A DNA stretch of 6,720 nt, taken from Actinobacteria bacterium UBA5176. Its GTDB lineage: Bacteria; Actinomycetota; UBA4738. A program made the translations under genes and the position numbers. The stretch spans positions 1-6,720 of the forward strand of contig DHWS01000133.1 in the NCBI GenBank assembly GCA_002413305.1. Direction: 5' to 3'. Shown piece by piece: positions 1 to 5,431 of this stretch. Numbering within the stretch: the first letter of the stretch is position 1; each line of letters begins with the position of its first letter. Under the pieces are notes generated by a model that saw only the letters and a list, made by a program, of their open reading frames with translations, had not been told where the DNA came from and made no database searches.

Positions 1-1332
1 CACGAGGCGTTCACCGCCATGCGAGCCCGGGGGGCCGAGATGACGGACATCGTCGTCCTGGTGGTCGCGGCCGACGACGGCGTGATGCCCCAGACCGTCG
101 AGGCGCTCAGCCACGCGAAGGCGGCGGGGGTCCCGATCGTGGTGGCCGTCAACAAGGTCGACAAGGACGAAGCCGATCCCGCCCGCGTCCGCCAGCAAAT
201 GGTCGACCAGGGCCTGGTCCCGGCCGAATGGGGCGGCGAGGTCGAGTTCATCGACGTCAGTGCGAAGACGCACCAGAACCTCGAGCAGCTGCTCGACACG
301 ATCGTGCTGGTCGCCGACATCCTGGAGCTGAAGGCGGATCCGGGGATGCCGGCTCGCGGGGTGGCCATCGAGGCGCACCTCGACAAGGGGCGCGGCCCGA
401 TCGCCACCGTCCTGGTCCAGAAGGGCACGCTGCGCGTCGGGGACGCCGTCGTCTGCGGCGCCGCCTGGGCGAAGGTCCGGGCGATGTTCGACGAGAACGG
501 GACGCCCGTGAAGGAGGCCGGGCCCGCCAAGCCCATCCAGGTACTCGGGTGGTCGCACGTGCCCGAGGCCGGGGACGATTTCAGGGTGGTGGAGGACGAA
601 CGCCAAGCCCGCCACGTGGCACAGGAGCGGGAGGCGCGCGAGCGGGCGGCCGAGCTCGCCACGACCCGGACCGGGACGTCGCTCACCGACCTCCTGATCC
701 AGGCCCGCCAGGGCGAGCTGCCCGCGCTGAACCTGATCATCAAGGCGGACGTCCAGGGTTCGCTGGAGGCCATCGTCGACGCGCTGGACAAGCTTCCCCA
801 GAGCGAGGTCCGGATCGACGTGATCCACCGGGGCGTGGGCGGGATCACCGAGAACGACGTCGCGCTGGCCGCGGCCTCCAGCGCAGTGATCATCGGGTTC
901 AACGTCCGCCCCGACCCGAACGCCCGCGACCTCGCGGAGAAGGAGGGCGTGGACCTTCGCCTGTACCGCGTGATCTACCAGGCCCTCGACGAGATCCGTC
1001 AGGCACTGACGGGCCTCCTGGCTCCCTCGGTGCAGGAAGCGGACCTGGGACGGGCGGAGGTTCGAGCCCTGTTCCGGACCCCGCGGGGGGTGATCGCCGG
1101 GTGCATGGTCACCCGCGGCACGATCGGGCGGAACCATCTGGCCCGGCTGGTCCGCGACGGGACCATCGTATGGACCGGGCGGCTGGCGTCGCTCCGGCGC
1201 TTCAAGGACGATGTGCGCGAGGTGGCGGAGGGGTTCGAATGCGGCATCGGCCTCGAGGGGTTCCAGGACATCCACGAGGGCGACGTCGTCGAGACCTACG
1301 AGATCCACGAGGTCGCCCGGACCCTCCAGTAG
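1..1332 (+). CDS. infB: Translation initiation factor IF-2, 3' portion (5' end outside window)
   Basis: IF-2 is the cytoplasmic GTPase that brings initiator fMet-tRNA to the 30S subunit and promotes 50S joining. The frame is open from base 1. The first codon (His, followed by EAFTAMRARGA) is the catalytic histidine of the G3 motif DTPGH, so the N-terminal region and G1/G2 lie upstream. The G4 motif NKVD is at visible residues 51-54 (nt 151-162) and the G5 motif SAK at 87-89 (nt 259-267). The beta-barrel domain II follows (GVAIEAHLDKGRGP onward), then domain III (LNLIIKADVQGSLEAI, about nt 727-780), and the C-terminal fMet-tRNA-binding domain (FRTPRGVIAGCMVTRG and ECGIGLEGFQDIHEGDVVE). It ends at TAG 1330-1332 with a normal C-terminus. 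443 residues are visible, and nothing looks broken. The ATG at 19 is an internal Met, not a start. The assignment is very secure. Confidence 0.98.
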   Translation, partial: HEAFTAMRARGAEMTDIVVLVVAADDGVMPQTVEALSHAKAAGVPIVVAVNKVDKDEADPARVRQQMVDQGLVPAEWGGEVEFIDVSAKTHQNLEQLLDTIVLVADILELKADPGMPARGVAIEAHLDKGRGPIATVLVQKGTLRVGDAVVCGAAWAKVRAMFDENGTPVKEAGPAKPIQVLGWSHVPEAGDDFRVVEDERQARHVAQEREARERAAELATTRTGTSLTDLLIQARQGELPALNLIIKADVQGSLEAIVDALDKLPQSEVRIDVIHRGVGGITENDVALAAASSAVIIGFNVRPDPNARDLAEKEGVDLRLYRVIYQALDEIRQALTGLLAPSVQEADLGRAEVRALFRTPRGVIAGCMVTRGTIGRNHLARLVRDGTIVWTGRLASLRRFKDDVREVAEGFECGIGLEGFQDIHEGDVVETYEIHEVARTLQ

Positions 1333-1632
1333 ATGTCTGGCCCACTGGTCGCGGTGGAGCGGTTCGACCTCCGCATCCCGGGGGTCACGTCCTTGAAGGA
1401 GAAGCGCCACGTGGTCAAGACGCTCACCGGCTCCCTGCGCGCGAAGTTCAACGTGAGCGTGGCCGAGGTCGACCATCAGGATCTGTGGCAGCGGACGGCG
1501 ATCGCGGTCTCCGCGGTGGGGGCGGAGGGCTACCACCTCCGGAAGGTGATGCACGAGGTCGAGCGACACGTCGAACGGTGGTTCGAGGTCGAGATCATCG
1601 ACCGGGAGCTCTCGCTCCTCGGGCCGGAGTGA
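1333..1632 (+). CDS. ylxP: DUF503 family protein YlxP
   Basis: This 99-residue protein belongs to the DUF503/YlxP family, small proteins usually encoded between infB and rbfA in Firmicutes and Actinomycetota. The family is linked to ribosome biogenesis mainly by this neighbourhood, and no reaction is established that I can state. The two family hallmarks are visible: PGVTSLKEKRHVVK at about residues 16-29, and the very conserved NVSVAEVDHQDLWQR at about 40-54. The length is slightly above the usual 90-95 residues. There is no signal peptide or membrane segment. The ATG start immediately follows the infB stop codon (zero spacing). The nearest GAGG (1309-1312) is too far upstream to be a normal Shine-Dalgarno, so translation probably depends on ribosomes finishing infB. 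Family membership is secure; molecular function is open. Confidence 0.95.
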   Translation: MSGPLVAVERFDLRIPGVTSLKEKRHVVKTLTGSLRAKFNVSVAEVDHQDLWQRTAIAVSAVGAEGYHLRKVMHEVERHVERWFEVEIIDRELSLLGPE

Positions 1633-1633
1633 C

Positions 1634-1642
1634 GGGGAGGGG
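1634..1642 (+). promoter_or_regulatory. Ribosome binding site of rbfA
   Basis: The purine run GGGGAGGGG lies just after the ylxP stop, with its GGAGG core at 1636-1640, four bases before the rbfA ATG at 1645. The spacing is a little short but workable. It supports the ATG at 1645 as the start and shows that rbfA does not rely only on coupling to ylxP. Confidence 0.75.
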
Positions 1643-1644
1643 CC

Positions 1645-2034
1645 ATGAGCGGTGGAGCGCGTCCCGAGCGGGTGGCGGAGGAGTTCCGGGAGGTCCTGGC
1701 CGAGGAGATCCCGAAGCTGAAGGACCCCCGGGTCGGGTTCGTCACGGTGACCCGGGTCGAGGTCACCCCGGACCTGCGGCGGGCGGTCGTCTACTACACG
1801 GCGCTCGGCGAGAACCGGGACCGCAAGCGGACCCGAGCCGGGCTGGTCTCCGCCCGCACCCACCTTCGGTCCGTGCTCGGCCACACGGTCCGCCTGAAGT
1901 TCACCCCCGATCTCGACTTCAAGGAGGATGTCGGGTTGTCCCAGGTCGAACGCATCACCGAGCTCCTGCGGGAGATCGAACGCGAACAGGGCCCCGACGG
2001 AGAGAGTTCGAGCCATTCGGGGGTGGTCGAATGA
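1645..2034 (+). CDS. rbfA: 30S ribosome-binding factor RbfA
   Basis: RbfA is a small KH-fold protein that binds the 30S subunit near the 5' end of 16S rRNA and helps late 16S processing and maturation, especially in the cold. The 129-residue product shows the family pattern: ERVAEEFREVLAEEI near the N-terminus (residues 8-22), the signature KDPRVGFVTVTRVEVTPDL (26-44), a second beta-rich part with AVVYYTALGE, and LKFTPDLDF before the last helix. The final 15 or so residues (PDGESSSHSGVVE) are a polar, probably disordered tail. The length is typical (about 115-135). A strong purine-rich ribosome binding site precedes the ATG. The TGA stop overlaps the next gene's ATG as ATGA. The infB-ylxP-rbfA order is the standard arrangement and confirms the call. 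Confidence 0.97.
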   Translation: MSGGARPERVAEEFREVLAEEIPKLKDPRVGFVTVTRVEVTPDLRRAVVYYTALGENRDRKRTRAGLVSARTHLRSVLGHTVRLKFTPDLDFKEDVGLSQVERITELLREIEREQGPDGESSSHSGVVE

Positions 2035-3023
2035 CGCTAGCCCCGCCGGAGCGTGACGTGGCGGCCGCCCTGGACCGGGCGGCGGAGATCCTGGCCGCGG
2101 CGCTCGACGTGTCGCTCGCCTGCCACGTGAACCCCGATCCGGACGCGCTCGGCTCGATGCTCGGCCTGGCCGGCTACCTCGCCGCCCAGGGGAAGAAGGT
2201 TCGGTGCTCATGGGGGGCGCAGCCGCTCGACCGTCCCCGGTGGCTTTCCATCCTTCCCGGCCACCAGCTCCTGGTGGAGCCGAAGCGGTTCCCGGCGTCG
2301 CCCCCGGTGATGGTCGCGCTGGACACCGCTTCGCCAGACCGTCTGGGCGGCCTGGCGGCGAACGCACAGCGCGCGGCCGAGATGATCGTGATCGACCACC
2401 ACCGCACCAACCCGGGGTTCGGCACTGTCCTGCTGCTGGACCCGGTGGCGTCCTCGACCTGCGAGCTCGTGTTCCGACTGATCGAGCGGATGGGCGGCGA
2501 GCTTCCCGACGGCGCCGCAGCCTGCCTGTACGCCGGCCTGCTGACCGACACCGGCCGGTTCCAGTACGAAGCCACCACGCCGGAGACGCTCCGGGTGGCG
2601 GCGGAGCTTCGAACCCACCCGTTTGACCACGCCCGGATGGGCCAGGTGCTGTTCGAGGACAACGCCCTGGGGTACCTCCGGGTGGTGGCCGTGGCCCTGG
2701 AGCGGGCCGTCCACGTGCCGGATCTCAGCCTGCTCTGGACCTACCTCACCCAGGCCGACCTGGCGGCCGCGGGCATCACCATGGGTGACGCCGACGATCT
2801 CATCGATGTGGTTCGAACTGCCCGGGAGGCCGACGTGGCCTGCGTGATCAAGCAGCAGCGGGACGGCCGGTTCAAGGTCAGCCTGCGGTCGCGGTCGGTG
2901 GCCGACGTCGGGGCGATTGCCCTGGCGTTCGGCGGGGGAGGGCACCGGCTGGCGGCCGGCTACACGGCCACCGGCGGCCTGGAGGAGACGATCGAAGCGC
3001 TGGAGGCAGCCCTCCGTGGCTGA
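2031..3023 (+). CDS. nrnA: DHH/DHHA1 family phosphoesterase, NrnA-like (nanoRNase / pAp phosphatase)
   Basis: This 330-residue protein is a cytoplasmic DHH-DHHA1 phosphoesterase. NrnA family members degrade 2-5 nt RNAs (nanoRNA) to mononucleotides and can remove the 3' phosphate of pAp; some relatives hydrolyse c-di-AMP or pApA. Metal-binding motifs are intact: HVNPDPDALGS with H32, D36 and D38; the motif II aspartate D98 in VALDTA; the namesake DHH at 122-124 (VIDHHRTN); and D173 in LLTDTGRFQY. The C-terminal DHHA1 domain ends with the substrate-binding GGGGH at 301-305. The start at ATG 2031 overlaps the rbfA stop as ATGA, with a G-rich stretch (2019-2026) as a weak ribosome binding site. 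The reading frame stays open upstream to 228, but that part lies over infB, ylxP and rbfA and is not coding in this frame. The family is sure; nanoRNA versus c-di-AMP/pApA preference cannot be decided from sequence. Confidence 0.94.
   Translation: MTLAPPERDVAAALDRAAEILAAALDVSLACHVNPDPDALGSMLGLAGYLAAQGKKVRCSWGAQPLDRPRWLSILPGHQLLVEPKRFPASPPVMVALDTASPDRLGGLAANAQRAAEMIVIDHHRTNPGFGTVLLLDPVASSTCELVFRLIERMGGELPDGAAACLYAGLLTDTGRFQYEATTPETLRVAAELRTHPFDHARMGQVLFEDNALGYLRVVAVALERAVHVPDLSLLWTYLTQADLAAAGITMGDADDLIDVVRTAREADVACVIKQQRDGRFKVSLRSRSVADVGAIALAFGGGGHRLAAGYTATGGLEETIEALEAALRG
3002..3006 (+). promoter_or_regulatory. Ribosome binding site that fixes the truB GTG start
   Basis: A perfect GGAGG lies inside the 3' end of nrnA, with nine bases between it and GTG 3016-3018. 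It decides the truB start: the in-frame ATG at 2917 has no such site and would add 33 residues with no match to the TruB N-terminus. Confidence 0.8.
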
Positions 3024-3879
3024 AGCGGGCGTCGGGCCGAGCGGACTCCTGCTGGTCGACAAGCCCGGCGGCATCACCTCGCACGACGCGGTGGCCCGTG
3101 TCCGTCGTGCGCTGGGCACGCGGAAGGTCGGGCATTCGGGCACGCTCGACCCCATGGCCACCGGCCTCCTGCTCATGGGGGTGGGCCGGGCCACGCGGCT
3201 GCTCCGGTTCCTGGGCGACCTGCCGAAGGTCTACGAAGGGACGGCCCGCCTGGGGATCGAGACGAACACCCTCGACGCGGACGGGGACGCCGTCCGGGAG
3301 GCTCCCGTCGACGTCGACCGGGCTTCGCTCCGGGAAGCGCTCTCCGCGCTGACCGGCGACCTTCTGCAGGTTCCGCCCGCCTTCTCCGCGGTGAAGATCG
3401 GCGGGGAGCGCCTGTACCGGGCCGCCCGCGAGGGACGGGAGGTCGAAGCCCCCCCCAGGCCGGTCCGCGTCGACGCGTTCGACCTGACCCGGTTCGCGTC
3501 GCCGGACTTCGACTTCCGGGTCCGGTGCTCCAGCGGGACCTATGTCCGGTCCCTGGTTCGGGACGCCGGGACGGCACTGGGATGCGGGGCCCATCTGACG
3601 GCGCTCCGGCGAACGGCGATCGGCACATTCGGCGTCGACGTCGCCGTCCCGCCCGAGGATGCGACCGATTCATTGCTGCCACTGGAGGCGGCCGTCGCCC
3701 ATCTCGCCGCGATCACCCTCCACGAGGAGGAGGCGAAGGTGGCCGTGCACGGCTGCTGCCTGGGGCCGGCCGGGCTGGCCGGCCCGTACCGCGCCATCGC
3801 GCCCGACGGGCGGCTGATCGGCATCTACCGCGACGACGGGGCGAAGGCGGTCCCGGAGATCATCCTGGCCCCGGCCTGA
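3016..3879 (+). CDS. truB: tRNA pseudouridine(55) synthase TruB
   Basis: TruB isomerises U55 to pseudouridine in the T loop of nearly all tRNAs and also acts as a tRNA-folding chaperone. From the GTG start the product is 287 residues, the usual bacterial length. The N-terminus GLLLVDKPGGITSHD (10-24) is the family start. The catalytic aspartate is D45 in GHSGTLDPMATG (39-50). The conserved tyrosine is Y73 in KVYEGTARLG. The PPAFSAVKIGGERLYRAAREG block and the CSSGTYVRSLVRD segment (Y176, R178) complete the active site. After about residue 235 comes a small C-terminal domain resembling the short actinobacterial type rather than a full PUA domain. The GTG lies within nrnA, an 8-base overlap, behind a perfect GGAGG. 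It is the last tightly packed gene of the infB-truB unit. The call is secure; the start choice is strongly supported. Confidence 0.96.
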   Translation: MAEAGVGPSGLLLVDKPGGITSHDAVARVRRALGTRKVGHSGTLDPMATGLLLMGVGRATRLLRFLGDLPKVYEGTARLGIETNTLDADGDAVREAPVDVDRASLREALSALTGDLLQVPPAFSAVKIGGERLYRAAREGREVEAPPRPVRVDAFDLTRFASPDFDFRVRCSSGTYVRSLVRDAGTALGCGAHLTALRRTAIGTFGVDVAVPPEDATDSLLPLEAAVAHLAAITLHEEEAKVAVHGCCLGPAGLAGPYRAIAPDGRLIGIYRDDGAKAVPEIILAPA

Positions 3880-3886
3880 ACTCCTG

Positions 3887-3892
3887 TACCCT
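3887..3892 (+). promoter_or_regulatory. Putative -10 element (TACCCT) for leaderless ribF transcription
   Basis: The hexamer TACCCT fits the actinobacterial -10 pattern TANNNT. A start site about 7-10 bases downstream of its last base would fall at 3899-3902, on or next to the ribF ATG at 3902. No Shine-Dalgarno is present in the C-rich 22 bases between truB and ribF, as expected for a leaderless mRNA. No convincing -35 box is visible. The assignment is inferred from spacing alone. Confidence 0.45.
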
Positions 3893-3901
3893 CGCACCCC
3901 A

Positions 3902-4828
3902 ATGGAGGTCCTTCGCGGCATCGGTTCGCTCCCGCTCGTCGGCCAGGAGACGGCGGTCACGATCGGGTTCTTCGACGGCGTGCACCGGGGGCACCAGGCG
4001 GTGTTCGGCCGGACGGTCGACGTGGCCCGGGACCGCGGGCTGACCTCCGTCGGGGTCACATTCGACCGGCATCCCCGCGAGGTCTACGCGCCGGGCACCG
4101 AGCCGAAGCTCCTGACCACCCTGGAGCGCAAGGCTTCGCTGATCGATGCGCTGGGGATCGACCAGCTCCTGGTGCTGGAGTTCGACGAGGACTTCTCGAA
4201 GTGGACGCCCGAGGAGTTCGTGAAGAAGGTGCTCGTCGACGGATCGAACGCGCGCCATGCCGTGATCGGTTCGAACTTCACGTTCGGGTACAAGGCGATG
4301 GGGAACCTGGTCGTGCTCACCGACCTCGGCGCGGCGAGCGGGTTCAGCGTCGAGGGCGTCGCGCTGCTCAAGCTCGAGGGGCGGGCGGTCTCGTCCTCCA
4401 GTATCCGGGAGGCGCTGGCCGGGGGCGATCTGCCGTGGCCCACCGAGGCGCTGGGCCGGCGGTACGCGGTCGAGGGGCGGGTGACGAACGGGGCCGGGCG
4501 CGGCGCGGGCCTCGGGTATCCCACGGCGAACCTCGACGTGCCGCCCCGCATCCTGTTGCCGGCGGAGGGCGTCTACGCCGGCCGGGCGGTGCTGGAGGAC
4601 GGTTCGACCCAGATCGCGGCGATCAACGTGGGCACGAACCCCACCTTCGGAGGCGAGCCGCTCCACGTCGAAGCCTTCCTGCTGGACTTCGAGGGGGATC
4701 TGCGCGGCCGGCCGCTGGTCATCGAGTTCTGGGAGCGCCTTCGTGACGAGACGCGATTCGAGTCCGCCGGGGAGCTCGCCCGGCAGATCGAGGACGATGT
4801 GGCCCGAACGCGTCTGATCGTCCGGTAG
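3902..4828 (+). CDS. ribF: Bifunctional riboflavin kinase / FAD synthetase
   Basis: RibF phosphorylates riboflavin to FMN and then adenylylates FMN to FAD. The 308-residue product has both domains. The N-terminal nucleotidyltransferase domain (about 1-185) carries the HxGH-type motif [10 protein letters not shown] (G22-H31), [15 protein letters not shown] (121-129) and the SSSIR motif (164-169). The C-terminal flavokinase domain carries GLGYPTAN (PTAN at 207-210), [11 protein letters not shown], and the likely catalytic glutamate E257 in VEAFLLDF, ending with the usual LRDETRF region. ATG 3902 puts the FAD-synthetase fold at the normal distance from the N-terminus. It has no Shine-Dalgarno, and a TACCCT hexamer lies just upstream, so it may be translated from a leaderless transcript. 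The truB-ribF-rpsO order is standard. Both active sites look intact, so the enzyme is probably bifunctional. Confidence 0.96.
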   Translation: MEVLRGIGSLPLVGQETAVTIGFFDGVHRGHQAVFGRTVDVARDRGLTSVGVTFDRHPREVYAPGTEPKLLTTLERKASLIDALGIDQLLVLEFDEDFSKWTPEEFVKKVLVDGSNARHAVIGSNFTFGYKAMGNLVVLTDLGAASGFSVEGVALLKLEGRAVSSSSIREALAGGDLPWPTEALGRRYAVEGRVTNGAGRGAGLGYPTANLDVPPRILLPAEGVYAGRAVLEDGSTQIAAINVGTNPTFGGEPLHVEAFLLDFEGDLRGRPLVIEFWERLRDETRFESAGELARQIEDDVARTRLIVR

Positions 4829-4870
4829 CCAAGTCGTAGCTGCGTCCGAGGCCGGCGCGGAGCTGTGTGG

Positions 4871-4876
4871 TAACCT
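4871..4876 (+). promoter_or_regulatory. Putative -10 element (TAACCT) of rpsO
   Basis: TAACCT matches TANNNT and lies in the 61-base gap between ribF and rpsO. Transcription starting at about 4883-4885 would give only a 5-7 base leader before ATG 4890 and would exclude the other in-frame ATG at 4878. Neither ATG has a correctly spaced Shine-Dalgarno; the only GGAG (4859-4862) is 15 bases before 4878. No clear -35 box is visible. This is an inference from pattern and spacing. Confidence 0.45.
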
Positions 4877-4889
4877 CATGTTCGACCCT

Positions 4890-5159
4890 ATGGCACTTGT
4901 CAAAGAGCAGAGATCCGCGCTGATCAGCGAATACCGCCGAAGCGAGACCGATACCGGCTCGCCCGAGGTGCAGGTCGCCATGCTCAGCAAGCGCATCTCC
5001 GAACTGACGGAGCACCTCAAGACCCACACCAAGGACCACCACAGCCGTCGTGGGCTGCTCCAGATGGTCGGCCGCCGCCGTCGCCTGCTGGACTACCTCC
5101 GGCGCGAGGACGTCGAACGCTACCGCGAGCTGATCTCGCGCCTGGGGCTCCGGCGGTAG
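4890..5159 (+). CDS. rpsO: 30S ribosomal protein S15
   Basis: S15 is a primary binder of the 16S central domain three-way junction and starts assembly of the 30S platform. From ATG 4890 the product is 89 residues, exactly the standard S15 length, starting [17 protein letters not shown] like its homologues. The signature [11 protein letters not shown] is at residues 22-32. The rRNA-contacting region has H42 and D49 with HHSRRGLL (50-57), then [10 protein letters not shown] (61-70) and the C-terminal [13 protein letters not shown]. An upstream in-frame ATG at 4878 would add MFDP, which S15 proteins lack, and it lies only one base after the presumed -10 hexamer, so 4890 is preferred. S15 represses its own mRNA in several bacteria; the short leader here leaves little room for such a structure on a transcript from this promoter. 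A strong hairpin follows the stop, then pnp, the classic rpsO-pnp pair. Confidence 0.97.
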   Translation: MALVKEQRSALISEYRRSETDTGSPEVQVAMLSKRISELTEHLKTHTKDHHSRRGLLQMVGRRRRLLDYLRREDVERYRELISRLGLRR

Positions 5160-5248
5160 CACGAACCCACGGAGGCGGCCCTTGGGGCCGCCTTCCTCGC
5201 GAGAAGGAGCGGGAACCCACCCACGAACCGCAGCAAGACCCCACGGAG
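5160..5248 (+). repeat. Two short direct repeats in the rpsO-pnp gap
   Basis: CACGAACC occurs at 5160-5167 and 5222-5229, and CCCACGGAG at 5166-5174 and 5240-5248, in the same order. In the first copy the two words overlap; in the second they are about ten bases apart. The first copy forms the left edge of the post-rpsO hairpin, and the second leads into another hairpin at 5245-5266. This may be a decayed tandem duplication or chance in G+C-rich DNA. Confidence 0.4.
5171..5195 (+). terminator. Strong hairpin after rpsO (terminator or RNase III-type processing site)
   Basis: Starting 11 bases after the rpsO stop, 5171-5181 pairs with 5185-5195 to give an 11-bp stem (ten Watson-Crick pairs and one G-U) with a three-base TTG loop. 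The core is AGGCGGCC against GGCCGCCT. No T run follows, so it is not a classical intrinsic terminator, though actinobacterial terminators often lack the U tract. In E. coli and Streptomyces the rpsO-pnp spacer contains a hairpin that is a partial terminator and/or an RNase III processing site, and this is placed in the same position. The right arm also overlaps a weaker competing hairpin at 5191-5207. The structure is plain in the sequence; the role is inferred. Confidence 0.7.
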
Positions 5249-5347
5249 CGGGCGACCGCCAGCTCCCGGTCAGTTATCAGTTGCGGACCCCCGGTCCCCG
5301 CGACCACGCGGAGCGAAGACCCGAGGCCCACCACTGAGAACTGGCCG
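5245..5347 (+). promoter_or_regulatory. Candidate structured RNA in the pnp leader: four adjacent helices
   Basis: Four inverted repeats lie almost end to end. Helix B pairs 5245-5249 with 5262-5266, then after a G-A mismatch 5251-5253 with 5258-5260. The closing helix pairs 5267-5281 with 5333-5347 over 15 positions (13 Watson-Crick, one G-U, one A-G mismatch at 5276/5338). Inside it are hairpin D (5285-5289 with 5293-5297, loop CCC) and hairpin E (5298-5302 with 5307-5311, loop ACCA). B abuts the closing helix and D abuts E, giving a possible three-way junction with stacked helices. The closing helix is A/T rich for this DNA, which makes chance pairing less likely. It ends 84 bases before the pnp start. 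I do not recognise it as a known RNA family. It could instead be a protein operator with CAGTT/AACTG half-sites. Confidence 0.4.
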
Positions 5348-5417
5348 AGACGGAAGCTCCGGCCCTCCCCGCCTCCACCACCCCACCGCGGCGCGCGCTC
5401 GAATGCGGCCGCCGTCC

Positions 5418-5423
5418 AGGAGG
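5418..5423 (+). promoter_or_regulatory. Ribosome binding site of pnp
   Basis: AGGAGG, eight bases before ATG 5432, is a near-ideal Shine-Dalgarno and fixes the pnp start. It contrasts with ribF and rpsO, which have none, and fits a pnp mRNA with a real 5' leader. GTCC at 5414-5417 can pair with GGAC at 5422-5425, leaving AGGA in the loop, a weak 4-bp hairpin that could partly hide the site. Confidence 0.85.
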
Positions 5424-5431
5424 ACATACCC

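Noticed and set aside
2917..3015. Upstream in-frame ATG of truB at 2917
   Set aside because: It would add 33 residues unlike TruB and overlap the conserved nrnA C-terminus. GTG 3016 has a perfect GGAGG at the right distance and gives the family N-terminus.
2208..3194. Minus-strand open frame (328 codons) opposite nrnA and the truB start
   Set aside because: It is a compositional shadow of a gene with intact DHH/DHHA1 motifs and has no recognisable features of its own.
4842..4863. Small bulged hairpin just before rpsO, considered as an S15-binding leader
   Set aside because: It is only six pairs with a G bulge and a nine-base loop, does not match the S15-binding motifs I know, and lies upstream of the likely transcription start.
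3860..5032. Long open frame on the minus strand (390 codons) opposite ribF and part of rpsO
   Set aside because: The opposite strand encodes intact RibF and S15 with all motifs. The minus-strand product shows no recognisable domain, and it crosses two real genes and their gap.
5275..5280. TATCAG upstream of pnp as a -10 promoter element
   Set aside because: It lacks the T at position six required by TANNNT, has no credible -35, and is better explained as part of the inverted-repeat arm.
5405..5412. GCGGCCGC palindrome before pnp
   Set aside because: An 8-base G/C-only palindrome is common by chance in DNA of this composition, and nothing else supports a functional site.
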